From: Pontibacter pamirensis
GTDB lineage: Bacteria > Bacteroidota > Bacteroidia > Cytophagales > Hymenobacteraceae
Assembly: GCF_010015475.1 (NCBI RefSeq)
Contig: NZ_SSNI01000001.1
Coordinates: 310,001-374,000, forward strand
Reading direction: 5' to 3'
DNA: 64,000 nucleotides
The notes under the pieces are model-generated. The model searched no databases. It was given only the letters and a program-made list of their open reading frames with translations, and had not been told where the DNA came from. How positions within the stretch are numbered: position 1 is the first letter of the stretch; each line of letters begins with the position of its first letter. The position numbers were made by a program, and so were the translations under genes. Below are positions 45,010-54,227 of the stretch, piece after piece.

Positions 45010-45912
45010 ATGAAAAAGATACTAATTACAGGCTCCAACGGTCTGCTGGGCCAGAAGCTGGCAGAACTACTACTGCCAAGGCAGGGTGTAAAACTGCTGG
45101 CGACTAGCCGGGGAGAGAATAAACTGTTCGAAGTGTTGCCAACGCTGCCATTCCGAAGCATGGACGTAACAAAGCCGGAGGAGGTAGAGCAGGTGGTAAG
45201 TGAGTTCCGCCCGACCCACATCATCCATACCGCTGCCATGACCAACGTGGACCAGTGCGAAACAGACCGTGATGGCGCTGTGCTCCTGAACCGCGATGCT
45301 GTGCAGTATCTGGTCAACGCCTGTGAAAAGTACAACGTGCACCTGGTGCATCTGTCCACTGACTTCATTTTTGATGGGGAAGATGGGCCATATGATGAGG
45401 AAGCCAAAGCCAACCCGGTGAACTTTTATGGTGAGACAAAGCTGCAGGCAGAGGAGGTTGTGAAGAAGGCAAAATGCAAATGGGCCATTCTGCGGACCGT
45501 GCTGGTATTCGGTATCGCCCACGACTATGGCCGATCTAACATCGTGTTATGGGTAAGAGATAGCCTGCAGGCTGGTAAAGTGATTAAAGTGGTAACCGAC
45601 CAGTTTCGTACGCCCACCCTGGCCGAGGACCTGGCAATGGGCTGCTGGCTGACCATAGAAAAAGACGCGGAAGGCATCTTTAACATCTCCGGGAGCGAAA
45701 TGCTGACGCCTTACGACATGGCGCTGCAGGTAGCGGATTTCTTCGCCCTGGATAAAGGCCTGATAGATAAAGCAGACGGTAGCACCTTCACGCAGCCAGC
45801 CAAACGGCCGGCGCGCACAGGCTTCAGTATCCGCAAAGCAGAAACGGAGCTTGGCTACAGACCGCACACTTTTCTGCAAGGCATACAGATGGTGGCGGAG
45901 CAGGCAGTATAG
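45010..45912 (+). CDS. RmlD-like sugar-nucleotide reductase (extended SDR)
   Basis: A 300-residue extended SDR of the RmlD substrate-binding group. The Rossmann motif is GSNGLLGQKLAELL, and the catalytic Tyr-x-x-x-Lys is YGETK near residue 144 with the preceding HLSTDFIFDGEDG. RmlD makes dTDP-L-rhamnose, but this branch also includes methionine adenosyltransferase beta-like proteins. No other rml genes are present, so the substrate is open. Co-transcribed with the cyclophilin gene. Confidence 0.88.
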   Translation: MKKILITGSNGLLGQKLAELLLPRQGVKLLATSRGENKLFEVLPTLPFRSMDVTKPEEVEQVVSEFRPTHIIHTAAMTNVDQCETDRDGAVLLNRDAVQYLVNACEKYNVHLVHLSTDFIFDGEDGPYDEEAKANPVNFYGETKLQAEEVVKKAKCKWAILRTVLVFGIAHDYGRSNIVLWVRDSLQAGKVIKVVTDQFRTPTLAEDLAMGCWLTIEKDAEGIFNISGSEMLTPYDMALQVADFFALDKGLIDKADGSTFTQPAKRPARTGFSIRKAETELGYRPHTFLQGIQMVAEQAV

Positions 45913-45925
45913 TATACAGTAAAAA

Positions 45926-45971
45926 CCTGGGGCAAAGCAACAGTGGGGGACAACTGCTGCTCTGCCCCAGG
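45926..45971 (+). terminator. Hairpin after the RmlD-like gene
   Basis: CCTGGGGCA (45926-45934) and TGCCCCAGG (45963-45971) form the base of an interrupted stem with further pairing of GCAACAG and CTGCTGC inside. T-run weak. Confidence 0.6.
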
Positions 45972-46099
45972 CTATATTAAAAATTTCTGATTTTAAATGG
46001 TGCTGTCGGATGCATTCTCTATATTGGAACCTTTAAATTCAGCCTACTATAAGCTAACCTTTATCAACCAACACTAATCTAACACTTCTACCTTACTTT

Positions 46100-47755
46100 A
46101 TGAGTGCTAACAAAGAATCGTGGGGCTCACGTGTCGGTCTCATCTTAGCGATGGCCGGCAATGCCGTGGGTCTCGGAAACTTCCTCCGTTTTCCGGTACA
46201 GGCGGTACAGAACGGAGGCGGCGCCTTTATTATTCCTTATCTTATCTGTTTTCTGGTGATGGGTATTCCCCTCCTCTGGATCGAGTGGTCGATGGGCCGC
46301 TTCGGGGGGAAGCACGGACACCACTCTACCCCATTTATAGTGGATACCATGGGCAAAAACCGCCTCTGGAAATACGTGGGCGTGTTCGGTATCTGGACAA
46401 ACATTGCGGTTGCGGCTTATTACTGCTACATTGAATCCTGGACGCTTTCTTACGTCTTCCACTCCGTTATAGGCACTTTCAGTGGTTTGGACCAGGAAGG
46501 GGTGGCAAGCTTCTTTGGCGAGTATGTTAGTTTGGGTACTTCTACATTAGGTGTGCCTTATGAGCCCATCGTTTTCTATGTAATTTGCCTGTTACTCAAC
46601 ACTTGGATTCTGTCGCAGGGGCTCGCATCAGGTGTGGAGCGTGTTGCTAAAATAGGTATGCCGATGCTTATTATATTCGGCCTCTTCCTTGCTTTCAGAG
46701 GTGTTACGCTTACTGCCGGTGAGAACGGCGCCATCAACGACAGCTCTGTCGGCCTTAACTTCCTCTGGACACCGAACTTCGATCGGCTTTGGTCGCCTAC
46801 GGTGTGGTTAGCTGCAGCCGGGCAGATTTTCTTTACCCTTTCCGTAGGTATGGGTACGGTGCATTGCTACGCCTCTTATGTGCGGGGCAACGACGACATT
46901 GCCCTGAATGCGATGTCTGCCGGATGGATGAACGAATTTGTGGAAGTAGTGCTGGGCGCGTCTATCCTCATCCCAATCTCTATCGGTTACCTGGGCGTAG
47001 ATCGGGTGTCGGAAATGGTGCAGTCAGGTGGTTTAGGACTAGCCTTCCAGACACTGCCTTACCTGTTCTACCAGTGGGGTGATTTGTTAGGCGCTTTATC
47101 CGGTGTGATGTGGTTTGGCTTGTTATTCTTCGCAGGTATCACATCATCGCTGGCCATGGGTACGCCTTGGATCGGCTTCCTGCAGGATGAGTTTAACTGG
47201 GGGCGCAAATCCGCTGCCTGGTCATTCGGTTTGTTCGTGTTCCTGTTGGGTATGCCAACCGTGCTGTTCTTTAAGTATGGCGTGTTTGATGAGTATGACT
47301 ACTGGGCCGGTACAGTATCGCTGGTTGTTTTTGCCCTGTTCGAAACCATCCTGTTTTCATGGGTGTTTGGCATCAGGAAAGGATGGAGGGAAATTACCTC
47401 CGGTTCTGATATCAAAGTGCCAAACTTCTATAAATTCATCATCAAGTTTATTACGCCACTGTTGCTGTTATGGGTATTCCTGGGTTCCTTGTTTACACCA
47501 AAAGGTGGTGACTGGGGTGCTGCTATGATTGGCCCCTGGGTGCTGGACAACAGCTCCATCATCAACAAAATAAAGAACGTCGATTTAAAGGAAAAGCTGG
47601 CTGCAGCCACAGACCCGGCTGCTATACAACTGCTTGAGAACCAGATATTCTTTGTAAACGCGTCGCGTATCCTGTTACTAGCTGTCTGGGTTGCACTGGC
47701 ACTGCTGGTGTACACGGCGTATAAGAAAAGAGTTAGAGAAGGACGACTTAACTAA
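46100..47755 (+). CDS. NSS-family sodium-dependent transporter
   Basis: A 551-residue neurotransmitter:sodium symporter homologue. The signature GLILAMAGNAVGLGNFLRFP is at the N-terminus, the sodium-site region is GAFIIPYLICF, and about 12 spans follow. The protein is longer than LeuT at the C-terminus. A 53-residue MetS-like protein is encoded 6 bases downstream, indicating the MetPS type described for methionine/alanine uptake in Corynebacterium. Substrate: probably a neutral amino acid, by analogy. Confidence 0.93.
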   Translation: MSANKESWGSRVGLILAMAGNAVGLGNFLRFPVQAVQNGGGAFIIPYLICFLVMGIPLLWIEWSMGRFGGKHGHHSTPFIVDTMGKNRLWKYVGVFGIWTNIAVAAYYCYIESWTLSYVFHSVIGTFSGLDQEGVASFFGEYVSLGTSTLGVPYEPIVFYVICLLLNTWILSQGLASGVERVAKIGMPMLIIFGLFLAFRGVTLTAGENGAINDSSVGLNFLWTPNFDRLWSPTVWLAAAGQIFFTLSVGMGTVHCYASYVRGNDDIALNAMSAGWMNEFVEVVLGASILIPISIGYLGVDRVSEMVQSGGLGLAFQTLPYLFYQWGDLLGALSGVMWFGLLFFAGITSSLAMGTPWIGFLQDEFNWGRKSAAWSFGLFVFLLGMPTVLFFKYGVFDEYDYWAGTVSLVVFALFETILFSWVFGIRKGWREITSGSDIKVPNFYKFIIKFITPLLLLWVFLGSLFTPKGGDWGAAMIGPWVLDNSSIINKIKNVDLKEKLAAATDPAAIQLLENQIFFVNASRILLLAVWVALALLVYTAYKKRVREGRLN

Positions 47756-47761
47756 GAAATT

Positions 47762-47923
47762 ATGAATACATCCGCACTTATTGTCATGCTTACCACGATA
47801 ACGCTGGTAACCGGACTGATGATATTTTTCTTTATAAAGGTGATGACGACACCTCCGAGACCTGAGCCGGATTCTTATCTCGATAACGATGATGAGCCGG
47901 AGCATCGGGAGCCGAACAAATAA
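47762..47923 (+). CDS. MetS-like NSS transporter small subunit, 53 aa
   Basis: A 53-residue protein with one N-terminal membrane span (LIVMLTTITLVTGLMIFFFI) followed by a short basic turn and an acidic Pro/Asp/Glu tail (PPRPEPDSYLDNDDEPEH). It starts 6 bases after the NSS transporter stop and ends 8 bases before the ComEA-like gene. Size, topology and position match the MetS family, small subunits needed for activity of MetP-type NSS transporters. Easily missed because of its length. Confidence 0.82.
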   Translation: MNTSALIVMLTTITLVTGLMIFFFIKVMTTPPRPEPDSYLDNDDEPEHREPNK

Positions 47924-47931
47924 ATGAACGG

Positions 47932-48882
47932 ATGAAACAGATCAGGCACTGGATCCGGCGTTACTTTGTTTTTTCGCAAAGCGAGGTGAACGGCTTCCTG
48001 TTGTTGTTTGGTATAATGGTGCTGCTTACGGCAGCACCATTACTTTTTCATGCACTTTACACACCCACTTTTAACAGCCGCAGCGCCTCCGACAAGCAGA
48101 TACTGGACAGCCTGGTAGCCCAATTAGAGGCCAGGCAGCCGGAGCGCAGCAGCAGTCCTTACAGGCGGCCAACAGTAGCGCTGCAGCCTTTTAACCCCAA
48201 CCAGCTGACAGCAGAGGAGTGGCAGGCTTATGGTTTGCCAAAGTACCTGGCACAGCGCATCCTCAACTACCGCAACAAAATAGGGGACTTTAGCTATAAA
48301 GCAGAGTTAGGCGAAATCTATGGCCTCCCGGATTCCGTTTTCCAACGGTTTTACCCTTACATCCAGTTGCCGGAGGAAAAGCCAGCCAGGTATAGCCGTT
48401 CAAAAGATGTGGCCCGCAACGAGCGCCCAATCCCGGACCCTAACTGGAACAACAGCCGTCCTCCACGGGAGCGGTTTATACTGGCCCCTTTCAACATCAA
48501 CACTGCCGATACTACACAGCTAAAGCAAATCAGAGGAATAGGTTCTAAGCTATCAGCGCGTATCGTGAAGTATAGAGAGGGCTTGGGCGGCTTTTATACC
48601 ATAGTACAGCTGAAGGAAGTATATGGGCTGCAGCCCGAGATAATAGACAGCCTTCAGAAATATACTTTTGTGCCTGACACATACGCACCCCAGCAATTAA
48701 ACCTGAACACTGTTACGGCTGATGAGCTGAAAATGCATCCGTATGTTTCCTCTAATGCTGCACGTGCCATTGTAGCATATCGGGAGCAGCACGGGAATTA
48801 TGAACGACTGGAGGACGTACAAAAGGTGCGGCTTGTTTCGTCAGAAATGTTTGAGAAACTGAGGCCATACCTCCAGCTATAG
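47932..48882 (+). CDS. ComEA-like helix-hairpin-helix protein
   Basis: A 316-residue protein with one N-terminal membrane span (GFLLLFGIMVLLTAAPLLF) and three helix-hairpin-helix-type repeats: LTAEEWQAYGLPKYLAQRI, INTADTTQLKQIRGIGSKL and LNTVTADELKMHPYVSSNA. These motifs bind DNA in ComEA, the periplasmic DNA receptor of competence, but in Bacteroidota such proteins are widespread and mostly uncharacterised. It follows the MetS-like gene closely, so it shares its transcript; a functional link is not apparent. Confidence 0.88.
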   Translation: MKQIRHWIRRYFVFSQSEVNGFLLLFGIMVLLTAAPLLFHALYTPTFNSRSASDKQILDSLVAQLEARQPERSSSPYRRPTVALQPFNPNQLTAEEWQAYGLPKYLAQRILNYRNKIGDFSYKAELGEIYGLPDSVFQRFYPYIQLPEEKPARYSRSKDVARNERPIPDPNWNNSRPPRERFILAPFNINTADTTQLKQIRGIGSKLSARIVKYREGLGGFYTIVQLKEVYGLQPEIIDSLQKYTFVPDTYAPQQLNLNTVTADELKMHPYVSSNAARAIVAYREQHGNYERLEDVQKVRLVSSEMFEKLRPYLQL

Positions 48883-48901
48883 AAGATAATCAGCCTGCTC
48901 C

Positions 48902-49029
48902 TCACAAAGTACTGATCAGCTCTGTTGCTTTTTCAAGAGCCTGCCGCTCATTCTTGAACGTGGGCAGTTCTTTGCCTCATCTTTCGGAACCCAACGCGCC
49001 TCTTTTACTTCCTAATCGTGGTCCTGTAC
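48902..49029 (-). pseudogene. Remnant of a NUDIX hydrolase C-terminus
   Basis: On the minus strand, 49029 to about 48976 reads VQDHD, a TAG stop, then EVKEARWVPKDEA. About one frame over, 48975 to 48902 reads KELPTFKNERQALEKATELI and STL, then stop. Joined, these look like the C-terminal W-x-P-x-x-E-A and L-T-F-x-N-E block of NUDIX hydrolases. The frame change plus the internal stop argue for a decayed gene. The N-terminal NUDIX box was not found upstream. Confidence 0.45.
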
Positions 49030-49161
49030 TTGTCCTGAGCGGTAGCGGAGCATGGGACTCAAAAGTCATCAGGAGGCATGGCAGCCAGCTTAACTAATTG
49101 CAGGAGCTTTGGTGCTAAAGAAGGTTAAGCCTCATTTGCAGGGCATACTTTTGTGCTAAAA

Positions 49162-49902
49162 TCAGGCTTCGGCAGAATATGCAGTGTTCCTGTTTAACCA
49201 TGTATTAGAGGGAAGTAGAAAAGAGAAGAACACAAAGCTTGCTAATGCAAACTCCTGCAACTCCCACTTTTCACCTTCTCTTATGAGCAGAATGCTGAAG
49301 AAGGACAGAAAGTATATCAGGCTTTGGGTGGTGGTAGGTATCGGTAAATCGATTTTGTCAACTAGCTGTCTAAACCAATTTTTACGGCGGTAAAGTAATG
49401 GGAAGCCCAAAAAATAAATGAAAACGAAGGTATACAGCACCTTTCCAAAAATAACCTTATTCAGGTTTACACCATTCAGGTGGATGTTGTGGAGGTTAAA
49501 TTCTTTCTGAGCATTAATTTTCTCCAGATCATCAGGTGTTGCAAATCCAAATATCCGCTGGCCCCATGATATTTCTTCGCCAAAGCCTAGAAAGAATATA
49601 AAAGCCGCCGCATAAAAAAACAGCATCGGTAACTTCCTCCCGCTGAACAAAGCTTTATAAAAACAAAAAGCAGATAATATTATTAAGAAGACAGCTGTGA
49701 AATATTCTATGTAGCCATCTTCTTTTAAATAAGTATAATATAAATCCGTGTTCAGAAAAGACAACATGATCCCGGCTAAAATATGTGCACAAGAAAACAT
49801 GCACAGAACTATGTTCAAAAGTGCTGCACTAGCTATAGAAGAATCAACATTTCTTACTTTAGGTAGAGAAGGATGTAAGTCATGCGTGCTAAGCTTTTTC
49901 AT
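49162..49902 (-). CDS. Multi-pass membrane protein of unknown function
   Basis: A 246-residue protein with about seven hydrophobic spans, starting at the ATG at 49902 (in-frame ATGs also at 49911 and 49941). A polar motif inside the membrane region, FGEEISWGQRIFGF, is striking and could be a conserved functional site with two adjacent acidic residues. No named family was recognised. Monocistronic. Confidence 0.72.
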   Translation of the reverse strand: MKKLSTHDLHPSLPKVRNVDSSIASAALLNIVLCMFSCAHILAGIMLSFLNTDLYYTYLKEDGYIEYFTAVFLIILSAFCFYKALFSGRKLPMLFFYAAAFIFFLGFGEEISWGQRIFGFATPDDLEKINAQKEFNLHNIHLNGVNLNKVIFGKVLYTFVFIYFLGFPLLYRRKNWFRQLVDKIDLPIPTTTQSLIYFLSFFSILLIREGEKWELQEFALASFVFFSFLLPSNTWLNRNTAYSAEA

Positions 49903-49941
49903 AGAACCCATTGGCAATAGTTTGTAGTGCTGTGCCTGCAA

Positions 49942-50255
49942 AAGGTCAGGGCATTAGGGTAAAATGACCTGTAGAAATGTACTTACTTTGTATTTTATAC
50001 GATTTTTATGAGAAATTGCCTCATTAAATTAAAGTATTTTTAAGTCGCTCTATGTGTAGTGTAGCATAAAGCTGGATATACAAAGCTATGTGTAAGTACT
50101 TTAAATTTGCTTTAGTGCTTAAAAGGTAATGCTGCACCTACCTAAATAAAAAATCGCGGCAACCTGCTCATTTCCATCTCTAGCCATTTCAAACTAACTT
50201 GCCGCTTTTTCGATAGACTAACGTTAGCGTATCACCGTTAACGGGACAGCGACAC
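49942..50255. other. Divergent intergenic stretch with two palindromes
   Basis: 314 bases between a leftward membrane-protein gene and a rightward helicase gene. A TAAATTTG -7 box lies at 50102-50109. Two perfect 10-bp palindromes, CTAACGTTAG (50218-50227) and CCGTTAACGG (50235-50244), are 17 bases apart centre to centre and end 11 bases before the ATG, a position for an operator or a regulatory RNA fold. Confidence 0.5.
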
Positions 50256-53200
50256 ATGAAAAACATCCTTAAAAACTACCGACGCAGGCTACTCAACCTG
50301 GGCTCCAGCAACAGAGCCTTGCTGTTGCTGCGCCTGTCGCGGGAGATGCACCTGGATGTGGAGGAACTGGATTTCCTGAACAGCAAGCCTGCCTTTGCTG
50401 TACTGGAGAGCCTGCTATCTGGCAAAAAAAGAATTCCGATCAGCCCCTACGCCGACAGCCGGCATGCTCCTGTGGCGCCGGTCAGCCGGCGGTTGCGCTA
50501 CATCCGGCGCAAGGCCGATATGATTTACGAGGAACGCGGCAGCCGGGAGTTATATGTCGGCTGGCCCTTTGTGCACGGCAAATTTTCAGACGGCACAACG
50601 GTTCGCTCTCCTCTGCTGTTTTTCCCTGTGCAACTGCAGGTAAACGGGGCGCAGGAGTGGGAAATGGTGCCGGACACTTCGCAGCCGCCACAGTTTAATC
50701 AAAGCTTTCTGCTGGCTTACGCGCACTATATGGGTGTGCCGCTGGTTGAGCCGCTCACTGAACTGGACCTGAGCACGCTGCCGCGCCACCCACTGGAGTT
50801 CCGTACGCAAATCTATGAATTGCTGAAATTGCATCAGCTGGCCATCACGGTGGGGCGTGAGTTTTTTAACGATAAGCTGAAGCCTTTCCGCGATTATAAA
50901 AAGGCAGACTTTGAGGCCGAACTGAAGCCGGGGCAACTGCACCTGGAGCAAGAGGCCGTAATCGGAATTTACCCGCAGGCAGCCTCTTACCTGCTCTCCG
51001 ATTATGATGAACTGCTGGAGCGGGAGGGGCTACAGGATATGGTAGAGTTGTTTGCTCCCTCCCCTGAAGCCGCTAATGCACCTGCACAGGCACAGCAAAC
51101 CTTCACTGTCTTCGACATGGATGCCTCGCAGGAGGCGGCACTTCAGGCAGTGAAGCAGGACAGGTCGCTGGTGGTGCAGGGCCCGCCGGGCACCGGTAAA
51201 TCCCAGTTAATTTGTAACCTCGTGTCTGATTTTACAGCAAGAGGCAAGAAGGTGCTGGTGGTAAGCCAGAAACGAGCCGCCTTGGACGTGGTGCACCAGC
51301 GTTTGGCGCAGAAAGGCCTCGATAAATTTGCTGCCCTCGTGCATGATATCAATGCAGACCGCAGCAGCATTTACAAGCAGCTGCTTGAGCAGATAGAGGC
51401 ACTGGAAGAATATAAAAAGCAGAACCTCGCCCTCAACAGCATTTACACCGATCGCCGTTTCCTGGAAGTGAGCCGTGGCATTAATCGCTGTACCGAAAAA
51501 CTGGAAGCTTTCAAGCAGGCGCTTTTTGATACAAGCCGCTGTGGCTGGTCTCCGAAAGAGCTGTACCTGCGCAGCAGCCTGCAGCAGCCGCATATTTCGC
51601 TACCTGTTTACAGGCATTTTACCGCAACAGCCGTAGCAGATTTTCTGCCACGCCTGCGGCAGTACCTGCTGGAAGACATTCCTTTTGAGAAGGATGATTT
51701 TGTCTGGAGAGAGCGACACAGCATGAAAGACTATGGCTGGCCACAGCGGCAGGAACTGGAGCAGACTATTAAAGAACTGCCCACGCAGTATGCGCAACTG
51801 CAGCAGCAGGTGAGCGCTCTGAGTGGGTATGGTTTTACGCCGGATGATCTGCCCCGGTTTGAAGCAGCGCTGCCGACTGTAGCCGCTTTACAAAAGCTGT
51901 TACAGCAGCCGGAAGTGTTATCAACGGTGCAGGAGCTTCTGAAAGGGCGGGTAAAGGCAGACGACCTGAAACAGCAGGTAAGTAAGCTGAAAGAAATATA
52001 CCAGGCTACGCCTGCACCGGATGCTACCGTTCCTGCCCTGCAGTTGCCTGCTTTAAAAAAAGCTATTATAACTTACAATGAGCAGCGCGGGCAGTGGCTG
52101 AAGAGCATTGGCTGGTTTTTCTCCCAGGAGAAGAAACTATTGCAGCAGGCACTGGAACTGTATCAGCAGGAGTTGAATGAGGTACATGTGGCGCAACTGC
52201 AACAGCGCCTGGACTTGCGGCAGCAGGCTGGGGAACAGCTGCAGCAACTGAACAAAAGCATCAGCTATAAACTACAGATTACTGACGCAAAGGACCATAT
52301 TCTGCAAAAACTGGCGGAGGCAGAGCAGGCACTTACCGCTTATCAGCAGCTTCGGCAACTCCACCGCGACGAAGTGCTGGAGGAGAGATTGCACACTAAA
52401 GTAGAACTGGTGGCGCACCTGGAGGTACTGAGCCAATGTATACAGGCTTTTAGTACCAAGTATAAAGTATGGCTGCAATGGCTGCCGGATACGCAGTTAA
52501 AGCGACTCATCGAAAAGGATACCTATGGCGCGAAACTGCTGCAGGCACTGCAGAAGCACTTCGAGCCACTGGTGGCGCATGATACGGTGTATGCCGCACT
52601 CAGCAAACCGGAGCGGGAGGTAGCTCAAGCTCTGCTGGACAATGGACGAAAATCTGCTGAGGAAGCTGAGGCTTTGTTCCTGAACAGCCTGTACTTAGCC
52701 TGGCTGCATGAACTGGAGGCAGAGCATCCGGAACTGCGCATGCCATCGAGTGGAGAACTGGAACGGCTGGAGGTCGAACTGCAGGGTTTGCTGCAGGAAA
52801 AAATGAACCTGAGCCAGGAGATTGTGCTGTCGCAACTGCGGGAGCAGACCTATAGCCATATGGAGCACAACCGCCTGGGCAATGCCGTAACCTACCGCAG
52901 GCTACAGGCGCAGGTGAGCAAGAAGCGCAGCCTGTACCCGCTCCGCAAACTATTCTCGCTCTTCTCTGAAGAGATGCTGAACCTGGTGCCCTGCTGGCTG
53001 GCATCTCCGGAAACCGTGTCGGCGGTGCTGCCGCTGGCGCAATGTTTTGACCTTGTCATTTTTGATGAGGCCTCCCAGTGTTTTGCCGAAACAGGCTTAC
53101 CTGCCATGCAGCGCGGCAAGCAAATGGTGATAGCTGGCGACGAGCAACAGTTGAAGCCGTCCGACTTGTACCGTGCCCGCTGGAGTGCCGCAGAGGGGGA

Positions 53201-54188
53201 GGAGGTAGAGGAACTGTCATCCGAGTCGTTGCTGCAGCTGTGCAGCCTCTATTTGCCTCAGGCCATGCTTACGCAGCACTACCGCAGCCGTTATCCGGAG
53301 CTGATACAGTTTTCGAACCGCCACTTCTACCGCGAGAAGTTAGAGCTGATTCCGGAACTGCAGGATGCCAATGCCCGCAACCCGGCAATTAAGTTTATCA
53401 AAGTATATGGGCAGTGGCAGGATAATGCCAATCTGCCGGAGGCGGAGCGGGTGGTGGAACTGGTGCTGCAGTTGCTGCAGGCAGGGCAGGAGGAGATAGG
53501 CGTTATCACCTTCAACTATACGCAGCAAATGCTGGTGCAGGACCTGCTGGAGGACAAGGCGCAGGAGCAGGGAATTAAGGTGCCCGCAGCGGTGCTGGTG
53601 AAGAACATTGAAAACATTCAGGGAGACGAAAAAGAAGTTATTATTCTTTCAGTGGGATACGCGCCGGATGCCAACGGACGCATGGCCATGCAGTTCGGCA
53701 GCCTGAACCAGACAGGAGGGGCAAACCGCCTGAATGTGGCTATTACGCGCGCCAAACAGCAGATAATGGTAGTGAGCAGTATCAGGGCAGAGCAGCTGCT
53801 GGTGGACAACACGCTGCACCCGGGGCCGAAGCTCCTGCAGGCGTACCTGCAGTATGCGCAGCAGGTGAGCAGGCGGTATTTTGAGTATAGGCCGAAGCAG
53901 ACTGCCACTGCCACACAGGTGCCCATGCTGAAAGCTTTCCTGCAGCAGGAAGTGCCATCACTGCAGCAGGAAGTACCATTTGCAGACCTCACACAGGTGC
54001 AGGGGCAGCAATACACAGGTGTTGTGCTGACGGATGACGATTTATACTACAGCCACCTCTCCGTACGGCACTCGCATGCCGATGTGCCCCAGTTACTACA
54101 GCAGCGCCACTGGCCTTTTATAAAGGTGTATAGCCGCCAGTACTGGGCAGACCCGGAGGAGGTGCTGCGCAGGTTGGATCCCTCTTAG
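50256..54188 (+). CDS. Large UPF1-like SF1 helicase with DUF4011-like N-terminus
   Basis: A 1310-residue superfamily 1B helicase. The N-terminus (YRRRLLNLGSSNRALLLLRL) resembles the DUF4011 start L-L-x-L-x-x-x-N-R. Walker A is GPPGTGKS near 309-316, Walker B is VIFDEASQC near 935, and motif VI is NVAITRAKQQIMVV near 1158. A 600-residue, Gln/Leu-rich, probably coiled-coil insertion separates motifs I and II. The last 120 residues, ending RHWPFIKVYSRQYWADPEEV, resemble the end of MTES_1575/Vsr-like nuclease domains but without an obvious full catalytic set. Related proteins occur in plasmid, phage-defence and RNA-surveillance contexts. No partner gene is evident. Confidence 0.9.
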   Translation: MKNILKNYRRRLLNLGSSNRALLLLRLSREMHLDVEELDFLNSKPAFAVLESLLSGKKRIPISPYADSRHAPVAPVSRRLRYIRRKADMIYEERGSRELYVGWPFVHGKFSDGTTVRSPLLFFPVQLQVNGAQEWEMVPDTSQPPQFNQSFLLAYAHYMGVPLVEPLTELDLSTLPRHPLEFRTQIYELLKLHQLAITVGREFFNDKLKPFRDYKKADFEAELKPGQLHLEQEAVIGIYPQAASYLLSDYDELLEREGLQDMVELFAPSPEAANAPAQAQQTFTVFDMDASQEAALQAVKQDRSLVVQGPPGTGKSQLICNLVSDFTARGKKVLVVSQKRAALDVVHQRLAQKGLDKFAALVHDINADRSSIYKQLLEQIEALEEYKKQNLALNSIYTDRRFLEVSRGINRCTEKLEAFKQALFDTSRCGWSPKELYLRSSLQQPHISLPVYRHFTATAVADFLPRLRQYLLEDIPFEKDDFVWRERHSMKDYGWPQRQELEQTIKELPTQYAQLQQQVSALSGYGFTPDDLPRFEAALPTVAALQKLLQQPEVLSTVQELLKGRVKADDLKQQVSKLKEIYQATPAPDATVPALQLPALKKAIITYNEQRGQWLKSIGWFFSQEKKLLQQALELYQQELNEVHVAQLQQRLDLRQQAGEQLQQLNKSISYKLQITDAKDHILQKLAEAEQALTAYQQLRQLHRDEVLEERLHTKVELVAHLEVLSQCIQAFSTKYKVWLQWLPDTQLKRLIEKDTYGAKLLQALQKHFEPLVAHDTVYAALSKPEREVAQALLDNGRKSAEEAEALFLNSLYLAWLHELEAEHPELRMPSSGELERLEVELQGLLQEKMNLSQEIVLSQLREQTYSHMEHNRLGNAVTYRRLQAQVSKKRSLYPLRKLFSLFSEEMLNLVPCWLASPETVSAVLPLAQCFDLVIFDEASQCFAETGLPAMQRGKQMVIAGDEQQLKPSDLYRARWSAAEGEEVEELSSESLLQLCSLYLPQAMLTQHYRSRYPELIQFSNRHFYREKLELIPELQDANARNPAIKFIKVYGQWQDNANLPEAERVVELVLQLLQAGQEEIGVITFNYTQQMLVQDLLEDKAQEQGIKVPAAVLVKNIENIQGDEKEVIILSVGYAPDANGRMAMQFGSLNQTGGANRLNVAITRAKQQIMVVSSIRAEQLLVDNTLHPGPKLLQAYLQYAQQVSRRYFEYRPKQTATATQVPMLKAFLQQEVPSLQQEVPFADLTQVQGQQYTGVVLTDDDLYYSHLSVRHSHADVPQLLQQRHWPFIKVYSRQYWADPEEVLRRLDPS

Positions 54189-54227
54189 AAAATTCTGTTT
54201 TGTTCCAGACATTAAGCATAAGAATAC

